From NCBI RefSeq assembly GCF_965229915.1, contig NZ_CBDDJZ010000001.1, positions 5,084,001 to 5,148,000 of the forward strand: DNA of 64,000 nt. Direction: 5' to 3'. This stretch comes from Marinoscillum sp965229915 (GTDB lineage Bacteria > Bacteroidota > Bacteroidia > Cytophagales > Cyclobacteriaceae). Shown piece by piece: positions 9,412-17,914 of this stretch (within the stretch, counting starts at the first letter, position 1; each line of letters opens with the position of its first letter). Under the pieces are notes generated by a model. It ran no database searches and was not told where the DNA came from. It worked only from the letters and a program-made list of their open reading frames with translations. The translations under genes and the position numbers were made by a program.

Positions 9412-10800
9412 GTGAAGTTTTACACTTTAGGAATACTTTTATTTTTGGCTACTGGGACTGCTTTGGCCCAGCAGCCGCTTTCATTGTCGGATGCTATCGC
9501 AATCGGGTTGGAGAAAAACTATGACATACGTATAGAGCGGAAGAATGTCATTACAGCAGAAAACAACAATGACTGGGGTGCTACAGGTATTTTACCTTCA
9601 GTTCGATTGGACGTCCAAAGTCAAAATAACATTCGAAACCAGCAGTCTGATAATCAGTTTTTCGGAGGTCAGTTGTTTCCAGGTTTTGAGTTAGATGATC
9701 AGCGATCTTATGGTCTTACGCCTTCTTTGAATGTGAACTGGACCATATTTCAGGGCAACAAAGCCATTATTTCCAAACGAAGATTGGAGCAGTTGGAAGC
9801 CGAGTCTATGCAAAATGCTGATGTGGTTATTGCCAACACACTTCAGGCGATTATTCTAGCTTACTACAATGCAGTCCTTGAAAAGGACCGGCTGGATGTC
9901 TTTGAGCAGCAGTTGGCTTTGAGTAGAGATGTTTACAGCTACACTGAAACCAAATATGATATGGGTAGTGCTGTCACATCTGATTTGCTTCTGGAAGAGA
10001 ATAATTACCTAACGGATTCTACCAATTATATCAATCAGATGTTGGCTTATCGCAATGCAGTAAGAACACTCAATGTGTTGCTTGTAAATGAGGATTTAAA
10101 TAATTCATACGAATTTGCCGATTCACTCTTTTTCGAAAAGCAACAATATCAGTTTGAAGACCTCAAACAAGCAATGCTTGCTGAGAATGTGGATCTTAAA
10201 AAGATATACATCTCACAGTCTATTTTGGAATCTCAGGTGAAACAAAATAGATCGGATTTATTCCCAACCTTAAGTGTGAATGGTGGATATCAATGGAATA
10301 GAAACGTATCTGATTTAACCAATGCCACTTATGATGGCCCAAATACCAACTATCAAAACCCGCCAGAGCCACTTGTTTCTAAGACCGGGACTTACTTTGC
10401 CAACTTCACTTTAAGTTTCAATCTATTTGATGGAGGGAGAGTAAATCGCGCCATTCGCAATGCGGTGGTTGCAGAAGATATTGGCAATTTGCGCATTGAG
10501 CAACTGGAAACCAATCTGGACAGAGACTTGTACGAAGCTTATGAGAGGTATGAAGTAAGAAGACAATTGTATGGTATTAGTGCCAGAAGTGAAGAAGCAG
10601 CAAGAACCAACCTGAGTATCTCTGAACAAAAGTTTAAAAGTGGAACGATCAATTCATTTGATTTCCGTGTGGTTCAAAACAACTACTTATCTGCTTCAAT
10701 TGTCAAATTACAGGCATTATACAATCTCATGGATTCTAAAGTAGAGCTAATGCGATTGACTGGTGGGTTGATTGCAGATTACGGCGATACCAATCAATAA
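9412..10800 (+). CDS. TolC-family outer membrane efflux channel
   Basis: Third component of the efflux system. With a GTG start at 9412 the product is 462 residues and opens with a clean signal peptide (KFYTLGILLFLATGTALAQ). An in-frame ATG at 9316 lies inside the pump gene and would place 32 charged residues in front of the signal, so I reject it. Two OEP repeats with long helices are visible: residues 25-225 (LSLSDAIAIGLEKNYDI at the start) and 240-455, each ending in an amphipathic helix such as YETKYDMGS or SEQKFKSGTINSFDF. It ends seven bases past the stop of the convergent carboxypeptidase gene, so the two 3' ends overlap. Confidence 0.9.
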   Translation: MKFYTLGILLFLATGTALAQQPLSLSDAIAIGLEKNYDIRIERKNVITAENNNDWGATGILPSVRLDVQSQNNIRNQQSDNQFFGGQLFPGFELDDQRSYGLTPSLNVNWTIFQGNKAIISKRRLEQLEAESMQNADVVIANTLQAIILAYYNAVLEKDRLDVFEQQLALSRDVYSYTETKYDMGSAVTSDLLLEENNYLTDSTNYINQMLAYRNAVRTLNVLLVNEDLNNSYEFADSLFFEKQQYQFEDLKQAMLAENVDLKKIYISQSILESQVKQNRSDLFPTLSVNGGYQWNRNVSDLTNATYDGPNTNYQNPPEPLVSKTGTYFANFTLSFNLFDGGRVNRAIRNAVVAEDIGNLRIEQLETNLDRDLYEAYERYEVRRQLYGISARSEEAARTNLSISEQKFKSGTINSFDFRVVQNNYLSASIVKLQALYNLMDSKVELMRLTGGLIADYGDTNQ

Positions 10801-12092
10801 TTGTCCCTGATCTTTTCTAAGACTTTTTGCATTTCAGCTTTTACCTCATTCACTGGAGTGAGGTAATTGTTATTCATAAAGGAGAAAATTAACTTCCTGC
10901 CTGAGTTGGTAACGATAAATCCACTCAGGCAATGATTGTTGCTCAACGTACCAGTTTTAGCAAACACATAAGGTTGATCAATACCGGGATACCAGTTCTT
11001 GATTGTGCCGGATTTGCCTCCATTGGGGAATATCCATTGAATGGTCTGCCAATCCACTTCTCGATATATATAGTTGAGCACTTTGACGATGGCTCTGGGT
11101 GTGAACAGGTTATATCTCGATAAACCTGACCCATCTACCCATTGCAGCTGATCTGATAGCTGCCACGCATGGAGTAGCCGATTTCTGAAAGCATCCTGAT
11201 TCTCATATCCTTTTGCTCTTCCTGCAGTGATGAGTAATTGCTCCGCCAGAAAATTATCACTGCGCTGCATCATCAGAGCCAGAGTAGGGATGGTGGCTTG
11301 ATTGTACACGGTTTTCTCCTTGACCAGTAGCGGGCTGTTGGTAGTGGTGGTACTGGCTCCAATGGTGTCTGCCATCAATATACTCAGCAATTCATTGCTG
11401 ACTTGAAAAGGGATTTTGCGTTCGAATGAAGAGGAGTCGTCCTCCATCCAGATATTGAATAGGTTGTAAGCAAACTCTCGGTATACAAAACTGCCTGGTC
11501 GCTCACCTACATAGAGATCGATGTAGTCTTCAAAAAAGTCAGGGATCACATGAAGTGTGTCAGAGTTAAAGATTCGCACTTCATTGGCGTATATTGGCAT
11601 CCAAAAGCGCTCAGACTGGAAGCTGTATTGGTAGTCATCCCACGCCCAGCCTGGTCCAAAAGCTTTGATCGGTCGCTCTGGAAGGTGGACAACCGTGGGA
11701 GTGCCCATGAGAGGATAGAGTGCCGGTTGTTCTGGAAAGTCTGGATGGAGTAAGGTAGGATCTCCGTATGGCTCAATATGTACTACCGAATCAATATGAG
11801 CTAAATCATAGGTAGGAATGGAATCTCCGAAAACCTGCAAACAGGCTGCAGTGGTAAAAATCTTGGTGTTAGATGCTGGTGTAAAATTCAGGTCAGCATT
11901 CCATTCTTTTAGATAGACGTTTGATTGCGGATCATACAGTAAAAACCCGGTGAATTGATTGGTGAAAATTTCGGATTTTTTGAACGACCTGTTAATGCTG
12001 TTGCCAGCGAGTGTTTGCTTGATAGATTGGCATCCTGTGATGGTCACAAAAACCCAAAATATTGCAATAAGCGTGAATTGACTGATTTTCAT
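10794..12092 (-). CDS. dacB: D-alanyl-D-alanine carboxypeptidase, PBP4 type (peptidase S13), lipoprotein
   Basis: Peptidoglycan D,D-carboxypeptidase/endopeptidase. All three active-site motifs of serine penicillin-binding enzymes are present: SNTK at residues 74-77 (nucleophile S74), SDN at 278-280 and KTG at 379-381. The N-terminus is a lipoprotein signal ending in ITGC (Cys21), so the enzyme is probably tethered in the periplasm. The 432-residue length suits class C low-molecular-weight PBPs, and the region between SxxK and SxN carries the usual S13 insert. It is convergent with the TolC-like gene, overlapping by seven bases, and divergent from the antiporter gene. Confidence 0.91.
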   Translation of the reverse strand: MKISQFTLIAIFWVFVTITGCQSIKQTLAGNSINRSFKKSEIFTNQFTGFLLYDPQSNVYLKEWNADLNFTPASNTKIFTTAACLQVFGDSIPTYDLAHIDSVVHIEPYGDPTLLHPDFPEQPALYPLMGTPTVVHLPERPIKAFGPGWAWDDYQYSFQSERFWMPIYANEVRIFNSDTLHVIPDFFEDYIDLYVGERPGSFVYREFAYNLFNIWMEDDSSSFERKIPFQVSNELLSILMADTIGASTTTTNSPLLVKEKTVYNQATIPTLALMMQRSDNFLAEQLLITAGRAKGYENQDAFRNRLLHAWQLSDQLQWVDGSGLSRYNLFTPRAIVKVLNYIYREVDWQTIQWIFPNGGKSGTIKNWYPGIDQPYVFAKTGTLSNNHCLSGFIVTNSGRKLIFSFMNNNYLTPVNEVKAEMQKVLEKIRDNY

Positions 12093-12249
12093 ATTGTATG
12101 AAAAAAACCCGTTTTATTTGAAATATGCACTGATTATGGCCGAAATGGAGCTATAATAAAAGTTAAGCATTATTTTTTTAGTAATATTATTGTACTTATT
12201 TTGGCAGCGCCTTAAAGGACTTATTTTAATTGAATTATTCATTCATCGC

Positions 12250-13542
12250 ATGAGCATTCTCGACCTAATCACCTTACTCATTTTCTTAGCCGCAGTATTT
12301 ACGCTAATTAACATCACAGTTCTCAAGTTACCAAGTACTATTGGTTTAATGGCTATTGCCTTGATGATGTCTGTGTTCATTCTCATTTTGGGGTATGCAT
12401 TTCCAGCTGTAACAAGGGGTGCTGAACACATTGTTGAGGAGTTTGATTTTAAGGAAGTACTGATGGGTGTCATGCTGAATTTTTTACTCTTTGCGGGAGC
12501 GCTATCGGTAGACCTGAGGAAGCTCCTTGAGGAGCGGGTAGCTGTTCTAATTTTGGCTACTGTTGGTACTTTGTTGTCCACTTTTATAGTGGGTACGTTG
12601 GTATTTTACATCTTCCCGTATTTAGGTGTAGAAATTGACTACATCTTTTGTCTACTATTTGGAGCCCTGATCTCACCTACAGATCCTATTGCGGTGTTGG
12701 CACTTATTAAGAAATTTGGCCTTTCTAAAAACCTGGAGATTAAGATTGCTGGTGAGTCCTTGTTCAATGATGGAGTAGGCGTAGTGGTTTTCCTTACGAT
12801 CCTGGGTATTGCGCAAGCCACTAATGGTGGAGCAGAGGCTGCTCATGGAGCACATGGTGGTGGCGAAATTACCGCAGGTAGTGTGGCATTGCTATTTGGT
12901 CAGGAAGTAGTTGGTGGAGTATTCCTGGGAGCTATTTTCGGGTTTCTTGGATTTAGACTGCTGAATTTTATTGACAATGACCATGTGGAGTTGGAAGTGC
13001 TGGTGACGCTTACCCTGGTAATGGTCGGTGGGCGTGTGGCTGAGTTTCTGCACGTGTCAGGACCATTGGCAATGGTAGTCATGGGATTATTCATTGGAAA
13101 TGAAGGGCGCGACGAGAAATTAGCCAATGCAACTGGTGAATATGTGTTCAAATTCTGGCATTTGCTTGATGAAGCATTGAATGCCATCTTGTTCATTTTG
13201 GTGGGGCTGGAGATGATCGTAATCGCCAATACCTTCTCGCCTAGCAGTATCCTGGTGGGGATTGTAGGAGTGTTGATTGTATTGTTTGCGCGCTTGCTTG
13301 GTGTATCTATCCCAATAGGCATCATGTCTACTTATCGTAAATTTGAACCAAAGACCATTGCCATTCTCACCTGGGGAGGATTGCGAGGAGGTATCTCCGT
13401 GGCATTGGCTCTGTCATTATCAGAATTTACGTGGATCGAGGGATCTATTAAAGAAACTATACTTTTTGTTACCTATTGTTGCGTAGTTTTCTCAATTTTG
13501 GTGCAAGGTTTAACAATGGGACTATTGTTAAAGAATAACTAA
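12250..13542 (+). CDS. CPA1-family Na+(K+)/H+ antiporter
   Basis: Membrane antiporter of 430 residues with about 12 hydrophobic segments. The conserved ion-site motifs are SPTDPIAVLAL (residues 142-152) and GESLFNDGVGVVVF (168-181), which place it with NhaP/NHE-type CPA1 exchangers. A TM10-like WGGLRGGISVALALSLS block lies near residue 375. I prefer the ATG at 12250 to one at 12190 because the extra 20 residues add nothing conserved. An unusual hydrophilic insert at about 190-207 holds the histidine cluster AAHGAHGGGE directly after the ND motif helix. The GPP34 gene follows 27 bases downstream on the same strand. Confidence 0.9.
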   Translation: MSILDLITLLIFLAAVFTLINITVLKLPSTIGLMAIALMMSVFILILGYAFPAVTRGAEHIVEEFDFKEVLMGVMLNFLLFAGALSVDLRKLLEERVAVLILATVGTLLSTFIVGTLVFYIFPYLGVEIDYIFCLLFGALISPTDPIAVLALIKKFGLSKNLEIKIAGESLFNDGVGVVVFLTILGIAQATNGGAEAAHGAHGGGEITAGSVALLFGQEVVGGVFLGAIFGFLGFRLLNFIDNDHVELEVLVTLTLVMVGGRVAEFLHVSGPLAMVVMGLFIGNEGRDEKLANATGEYVFKFWHLLDEALNAILFILVGLEMIVIANTFSPSSILVGIVGVLIVLFARLLGVSIPIGIMSTYRKFEPKTIAILTWGGLRGGISVALALSLSEFTWIEGSIKETILFVTYCCVVFSILVQGLTMGLLLKNN

Positions 13543-13569
13543 AAGGATAACAAACCACAACGAACCAGT

Positions 13570-14199
13570 ATGAAAATTAGCATCGCAGAGGGTCTATACC
13601 TAATAGCGCTTGATGATGAAGAAGGAAGATTACTAGCAGCAGCTGAAAAGACAATCGTACCAGGGTTGATCAGCGCTTGTATTCTGGAATTGCACCTACA
13701 GAAAAAAGTAGAGTTGCATGACAGTACAATCACCGTTTCAGATACGACCGGAACGGGGAATGGCATCTTGGATAATGTGTTGAAGAAACTAAAAAGCGGG
13801 GTATCTCTCACCGATACCATCGAAAACCTCACTCACCACTTTAAGGACATTCAGGAAGATTTGAATCAGCTGTTGATACAGCGGGGTATCTTGAAAAAGG
13901 AGGCTACAAAATTGATGTGGATTCCACTTTCTGAACGAATGGACAATGCCAATTATGCATTCGAGCAGCAGATTCGCGACTCAATGTTCAATATTGTCTT
14001 CAAGAGTGCCAAACCTACTCCTGGATTTGTAGTATTGATGTCTCTTATCTATGACTGTCAGATACTCAATGAGGTGTTTAAGGACAAAGATGAACTGATT
14101 GATGCAGTGAAAGTAGCTAAGGACATAGTGAACTCACCGATGATCACTGATGAGTTGTCTCAAGCTCTGAAAAACTTAAAAGCCTATTTCGGAAACTGA
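13570..14199 (+). CDS. GPP34 (GOLPH3/Vps74) family protein
   Basis: Bacterial relative of the eukaryotic phosphoinositide-binding Golgi phosphoprotein 3. The 209-residue protein starts with the family signature LYLIALDDEEGRLL, followed by a helical block (VPGLISACILELHLQKKVEL), a long alpha-helical middle and the C-terminal segment VLMSLIYDCQILNEVF. It has no signal peptide or membrane span, so it is cytosolic or peripherally bound. It follows the antiporter gene closely and is probably in its operon. Function in bacteria is unknown to me; lipid binding is known only for the eukaryotic proteins. The stop codon abuts that of the convergent lipoprotein gene. Confidence 0.82.
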   Translation: MKISIAEGLYLIALDDEEGRLLAAAEKTIVPGLISACILELHLQKKVELHDSTITVSDTTGTGNGILDNVLKKLKSGVSLTDTIENLTHHFKDIQEDLNQLLIQRGILKKEATKLMWIPLSERMDNANYAFEQQIRDSMFNIVFKSAKPTPGFVVLMSLIYDCQILNEVFKDKDELIDAVKVAKDIVNSPMITDELSQALKNLKAYFGN

Positions 14200-14217
14200 T
14201 TATTCTTCAGTTTCCGA
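14189..14217. terminator. Perfect inverted repeat spanning two convergent stop codons
   Basis: An 11-bp perfect inverted repeat (TCGGAAACTGA and its complement, loop of 7) covers the last codons and stop codons of the convergent GPP34 and lipoprotein genes, whose ends touch at 14199/14200. There is no T-run on either side, so it is at best a Rho-independent-like stalling hairpin or a 3'-end protecting structure. The symmetry also means the two proteins are encoded from the same few bases at their C-termini. Confidence 0.45.
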
Positions 14218-14655
14218 TTCGAGCACTCTTTTTGAATCAAGATCGCTAGACTCCAGACTTTGGAGTTCTCTTACTTCTTCATTCAGGTGGAAGAGAAGCA
14301 GTTCATCAACTTCTGCCTGGACATCCTCTAGTTTTCTACCAGAAGCAGCAGCATATATTCTTGTTTGCAGGTCATTGATCGTCTTGACATAAGCCATCAT
14401 GGTATCATGTTTGGCCATCAGTTTGTTGGCTCGGAATGCCATAAAGCCGAACCCCTCGTGCGGGTTGTTGTTGTCTTTTTCCAGAATGAGGTATTCAATA
14501 CCATCAACAGAGATCTTATCGAAGTGAAAACTGATGTTTTCATGGATTTCTCGCGGCTGGAAAGCCTCACCTTCGTTGATATCCCTATTTTTACAGCCAT
14601 CTACCAAAGCCATACTGAGTACGGCCAGGATCAATCCCACAGGTCTTTTCTTCAT
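14200..14655 (-). CDS. Small putative lipoprotein of unknown function
   Basis: Not recognised. The 151-residue product has a lipoprotein signal (MKKRPVGLILAVLSMALVDG then Cys21) and a mature part with predicted helices, including FGFMAFRANKLMAKHDTMMAYVKTIND and an acidic C-terminal helix rich in Glu and Leu. No catalytic motif is visible. Its ATG overlaps the stop codon of the upstream K+ channel gene by four bases (ATGA type), so the two are almost certainly cotranslated. That coupling suggests a periplasmic or outer-leaflet accessory role linked to the channel, which is inference only. Confidence 0.75.
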   Translation of the reverse strand: MKKRPVGLILAVLSMALVDGCKNRDINEGEAFQPREIHENISFHFDKISVDGIEYLILEKDNNNPHEGFGFMAFRANKLMAKHDTMMAYVKTINDLQTRIYAAASGRKLEDVQAEVDELLLFHLNEEVRELQSLESSDLDSKRVLESETEE

Positions 14656-15749
14656 GATTGCTTTTGTTTTTCTCTAATGTACCCTTCGTTCACGTGGAAG
14701 GCTCGTCTAATTAGTTTGAATGCTTTACCGTTTAGAATAATAATTAAGTAATCCCCTGGAGCAATTTTCAAGTCGCCGAGTGGGTTTTTGATCAGCTTCT
14801 TGTTACCAAATTTATCACGCTTAGTGATACCTATGAGCACGCTGTTGTACTTGCTTTTTAACTCAAAAAATGCTTCCTGGTAAGGTTTGCCCACATAAGG
14901 ATTGTTTGGTGTAACCAAAAATTGCTTGATGTCATAGTCTGAATCTCCTCTAGCAAATGACATGATGGATTCGCTGTAGGCTGCTACGTCCGGTTCAAAC
15001 ATATAAGAAGCCAGAAGCTTTGAGGATAATTCATGCTTAGATATGGTGTTGGTCACTCCGGCACTAACAAATGTGTTTTTAAGATCACCATTTTCTAGGG
15101 TTACCACATACTCCAGGTTAGGAAACACTTTCTTCAGGTTAAGAATATATACCAGTTTTTCCGTGTCATCGTCTAGGTTGACAAATACAATGGATGATTG
15201 CTCCAGATTGCTCTTTTTTAATAGCTCATGCGCATTGAAGTCCGAGTACAAGATGAAAATACTCTTGCTATGAGGGTATTGATCTCTGATCAGCTCAATG
15301 TCCTCTTTTTTGTTAGTGACAATAGCCACATGTTTACCTACTCCAATCAGCTGGTCCAGAACCATTTTACCAAATTCATTCCAACCAATAATAATGGCAT
15401 GTCCTTCCATGCTTGTTCCGTTGTAACCAAGTTTTTTGTTTTCCTTGATAGTAGCCATAAGATTCGTGAATTGACCAATTAAAATACCATAAATACCGAC
15501 GCTCATTAGGATAAAGACATATCCGATCGCTCTTCCATAAACAGTAGCCGGGAAGAGGTCTCCATAACCCACTGTAGTAAGTGTGACCACCGAATACCAT
15601 ATTGCATTGGTATAATCCTTTATGGCAGATTGACTGCTGTCTTTTTCAACATATATGAGCGCAGTGATCAGAAGATAATATATAAGAAATCCGAAGAGTA
15701 TCTCCAGACTGATCTTGAGAGTCTTGTTCTTAAAAAGATCTTGAAACAT
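14652..15749 (-). CDS. Potassium channel with RCK (TrkA-N/TrkA-C) domains
   Basis: Two-transmembrane K+ channel subunit of MthK/GsuK architecture, 365 residues. TM1 is at about 13-33, the pore helix and selectivity filter TVGYGD at 59-64, and TM2 at about 74-97. A cytosolic RCK domain starts near 116 (GHAIIIGWNEFGKMV); the usual Rossmann GxGxxG is replaced by GWNEFG, as in several K+-channel RCK domains. A TrkA-C-like domain (about 265-350, ending with PGDYLIIILNG) follows. The channel presumably gates on a cytosolic nucleotide or ion. A -7 promoter box lies 20 bases upstream. Confidence 0.92.
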   Translation of the reverse strand: MFQDLFKNKTLKISLEILFGFLIYYLLITALIYVEKDSSQSAIKDYTNAIWYSVVTLTTVGYGDLFPATVYGRAIGYVFILMSVGIYGILIGQFTNLMATIKENKKLGYNGTSMEGHAIIIGWNEFGKMVLDQLIGVGKHVAIVTNKKEDIELIRDQYPHSKSIFILYSDFNAHELLKKSNLEQSSIVFVNLDDDTEKLVYILNLKKVFPNLEYVVTLENGDLKNTFVSAGVTNTISKHELSSKLLASYMFEPDVAAYSESIMSFARGDSDYDIKQFLVTPNNPYVGKPYQEAFFELKSKYNSVLIGITKRDKFGNKKLIKNPLGDLKIAPGDYLIIILNGKAFKLIRRAFHVNEGYIREKQKQS

Positions 15750-15768
15750 GTGTTAGTCAGGTGAAAAC

Positions 15769-15776
15769 CAAATATA
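15769..15776 (-). promoter_or_regulatory. Putative -7 box for the K+ channel/lipoprotein operon
   Basis: The minus strand reads TATATTTG, a full match to the Bacteroidota -7 consensus TAnnTTTG, 20 bases upstream of the channel ATG. No TTG is found at the expected -33 spacing, which lowers confidence. Confidence 0.4.
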
Positions 15777-15912
15777 ATGAAAGGAATTGATGTGTGAATA
15801 GGACTACCTCATTTATGTGTGTGTCGGAGCCAATACCATTAGGTTACCTCATGTTATTTTAGGATGGTTCACAGGCGTCTTACCCACACTCACCAGTATT
15901 TATATTTAGGGA

Positions 15913-15938
15913 TTTAGAAAATTGTGGAATTTTCTAAA
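15913..15938. promoter_or_regulatory. Perfect 11-bp inverted repeat upstream of the GH15 gene
   Basis: TTTAGAAAATT, a four-base loop GTGG, and the exact complement AATTTTCTAAA. It sits about 110 bases before the GH15 start, in the divergent promoter region. It could be an operator or a transcribed hairpin; it lacks a GC-rich stem, so it is a poor terminator. Confidence 0.4.
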
Positions 15939-16045
15939 AATAGAATTATCGTTTGCTTTTATTATAAAATAATATCCACTTAATTTATGAATTGTTAAAA
16001 AAATAGATGATTCATTTAAAGTAAGTATCACCAAATAATTCATAC

Positions 16046-17827
16046 ATGCGAAGACATACCTACGATTTTGGTGTAATCGGCAACTGTGCATTTACCGCTC
16101 ATATTCATAAGAATACCAACATCTCCTGGATGTGTTGGCCCCGTTTTGATAGTAGTTTTATCTTCGGAGGACTATTGGATGAAGAGAAGGGTGGAGAGTT
16201 CTCGATTAAGCCTTTAGAGCCTGAGTTCGATAGTAAGCAGTATTACATAGAGAATACCAACATTCTATGCACTGAAGTGGAATCGGAAACAGGCAAGTAT
16301 CGTGTCACAGACTTTGCTCCTCGCTTTTATCAGACAGATAGATACTATCGACCTTTAATGCTCATACGAAAAATCGAGCGTCTGGAGGGAAATCCTCGAT
16401 TAGTGGTCAAATGTAAACCAAAGGGCGACTATGGGAACGTAACTCCTCAGTCTTCGATGGGTAGCAATCACATTCGATTTCTGGGACTGGAGGCTCATTG
16501 TAGACTTACTACAAACATTTCGCTCAATTACGTGCTGGGCGAAGAGAGTTTTGTGCTGAATGAAACCAAGTATCTGGTGATGACTTACGGACCACCACTG
16601 GAAGCTTCCCTGGAGGAGACTGTGGAGGTGTTCTTGACTAAAACGAAAAACTACTGGAGAAACTGGATCAAGACTGCTGCTATTGTCAACTTTTATCAAA
16701 GAGAAGCGATCCGCTCAGCCTTAATCCTGAAAATACATCAGTACGAGGATACTGGGGCGATCATAGCTGCAGCGACTACCAGCTTGCCAGAATCACCCGG
16801 CAGCACCCGCAACTGGGATTATCGATACTGCTGGATGCGTGATACGTTCTATACACTCAATGCTTTTAATAACATCGGGCACTTTGAGGAATCAGAGAAA
16901 TACTTCCACTATATCCTCAACACGACTATTGAAGAATCAAACCGATATCAGCCACTATATGGTATCAGTGGTCAGAAACGACTGACGGAGAAGGAAATAG
17001 CACTGAATGGCTACATGGGAAATCAGCCCGTACGCATTGGAAATGACGCATATACGCACATTCAAAATGACGTTTATGGCCAGGTGTTGATTTCATTGCT
17101 TCCTCTCTATGAGGATAAGCGGATCATATTTACAGAGCGTTTTGATTCATCCGAGTTGGTGACTAAAACGCTCGATATGATTGAGAAGACTTTTGATGAG
17201 ACTGACGCGGGATTGTGGGAATTCAGGAACTTGAGCCAACACCATTGCTATACCTACTTGTTCCATTGGGCGGGTAGTAGTGCAGCGGTGAAAATTGCTA
17301 AAGTGATCGGAGACTCCAAAATGGGGGAAAAGGCTGTAAGACTCAAAGAACGATCTCAAAAAATGATCGAGAAGTGTTTTGTTCCATCCAAGAAAGCCTA
17401 CGCACAAGCGGTAGGTGTGGATCGGATGGACGCCAGCACGCTCCAGCTGATCATGATGAATTACTTTGGGGGTAATGAACAGGCTGCCAGAGATCACTTG
17501 TTGGGGATGGAGAAAGAACTACATGCCAAAGGAGGGCTATTCTATCGATACAAGCATCAGGATGATTTTGGTGAACCAGAGACTACTTTTCTCATTTGTG
17601 CATTTTGGTATGTAGAAGCTCTGGCTTGTGTGGGAAGACTGGATGAAGCAATCAAGTATTTTGAAAACCTCATTTCTTATTCCAATCACGTTGGGCTGTT
17701 GAGTGAAGACGTGAACGAAAAGGATGGCAGCATGTGGGGAAACTTTCCTCAGGCTTACAGTCACGTAGGCTTGCTCAACGCTGCTTCGAGAATTGCCAGA
17801 AAGCTGGATAAGCCAGACTTTTTATAA
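16046..17827 (+). CDS. Glycoside hydrolase family 15 protein (glucoamylase/trehalase-like)
   Basis: Cytosolic inverting alpha-glucosidase of 593 residues without a signal peptide. The N-terminal beta-sandwich domain (residues 1-210) carries GH15 landmarks such as ISWMCWPRFDSSFIFGGLLD. The (alpha/alpha)6 domain follows, with SRNWDYRYCWMRD-type signature (RNWDYRYCWMRD, 255-266). The expected catalytic glutamates are E392 in GLWEFRN and E554 in GLLSEDVN. GH15 members act on starch, maltodextrin or trehalose; here the convergent neighbour makes trehalose, so a trehalase role is plausible but not proven by sequence. It shares a terminator with that neighbour. Confidence 0.9.
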   Translation: MRRHTYDFGVIGNCAFTAHIHKNTNISWMCWPRFDSSFIFGGLLDEEKGGEFSIKPLEPEFDSKQYYIENTNILCTEVESETGKYRVTDFAPRFYQTDRYYRPLMLIRKIERLEGNPRLVVKCKPKGDYGNVTPQSSMGSNHIRFLGLEAHCRLTTNISLNYVLGEESFVLNETKYLVMTYGPPLEASLEETVEVFLTKTKNYWRNWIKTAAIVNFYQREAIRSALILKIHQYEDTGAIIAAATTSLPESPGSTRNWDYRYCWMRDTFYTLNAFNNIGHFEESEKYFHYILNTTIEESNRYQPLYGISGQKRLTEKEIALNGYMGNQPVRIGNDAYTHIQNDVYGQVLISLLPLYEDKRIIFTERFDSSELVTKTLDMIEKTFDETDAGLWEFRNLSQHHCYTYLFHWAGSSAAVKIAKVIGDSKMGEKAVRLKERSQKMIEKCFVPSKKAYAQAVGVDRMDASTLQLIMMNYFGGNEQAARDHLLGMEKELHAKGGLFYRYKHQDDFGEPETTFLICAFWYVEALACVGRLDEAIKYFENLISYSNHVGLLSEDVNEKDGSMWGNFPQAYSHVGLLNAASRIARKLDKPDFL

Positions 17828-17846
17828 TCAATTTATAGCTACAAAT

Positions 17847-17879
17847 AAAAAAGAGCCATTCGAACAATGGCTCTTTTTT
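17847..17879. terminator. Bidirectional terminator between GH15 and trehalose synthesis genes
   Basis: A 14-bp perfect inverted repeat: AAAAAAGAGCCATT, loop CGAAC, AATGGCTCTTTTTT. The stem has a GC-containing core with a T-run on both strands, so it can stop transcription from both convergent genes. It lies 20 bases after the GH15 stop and 36 bases after the stop of the trehalose gene. Confidence 0.92.
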
Positions 17880-17914
17880 AATTTGGCGTCACCTATGAAT
17901 AGGAGAATAACCTG

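Larger units (their letters stand above)
15750..16045. other. Divergent intergenic region between K+ channel and GH15 genes
   Basis: About 296 bases with no gene. It holds a -7 box for the channel gene (15769-15776), two copies of the heptamer ACCTCAT about 50 bases apart, and an AT-rich perfect inverted repeat at 15913-15938 close to the GH15 promoter side. The right half is strongly AT-rich. No start-proximal Shine-Dalgarno sequence is visible for either gene. Confidence 0.6.
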
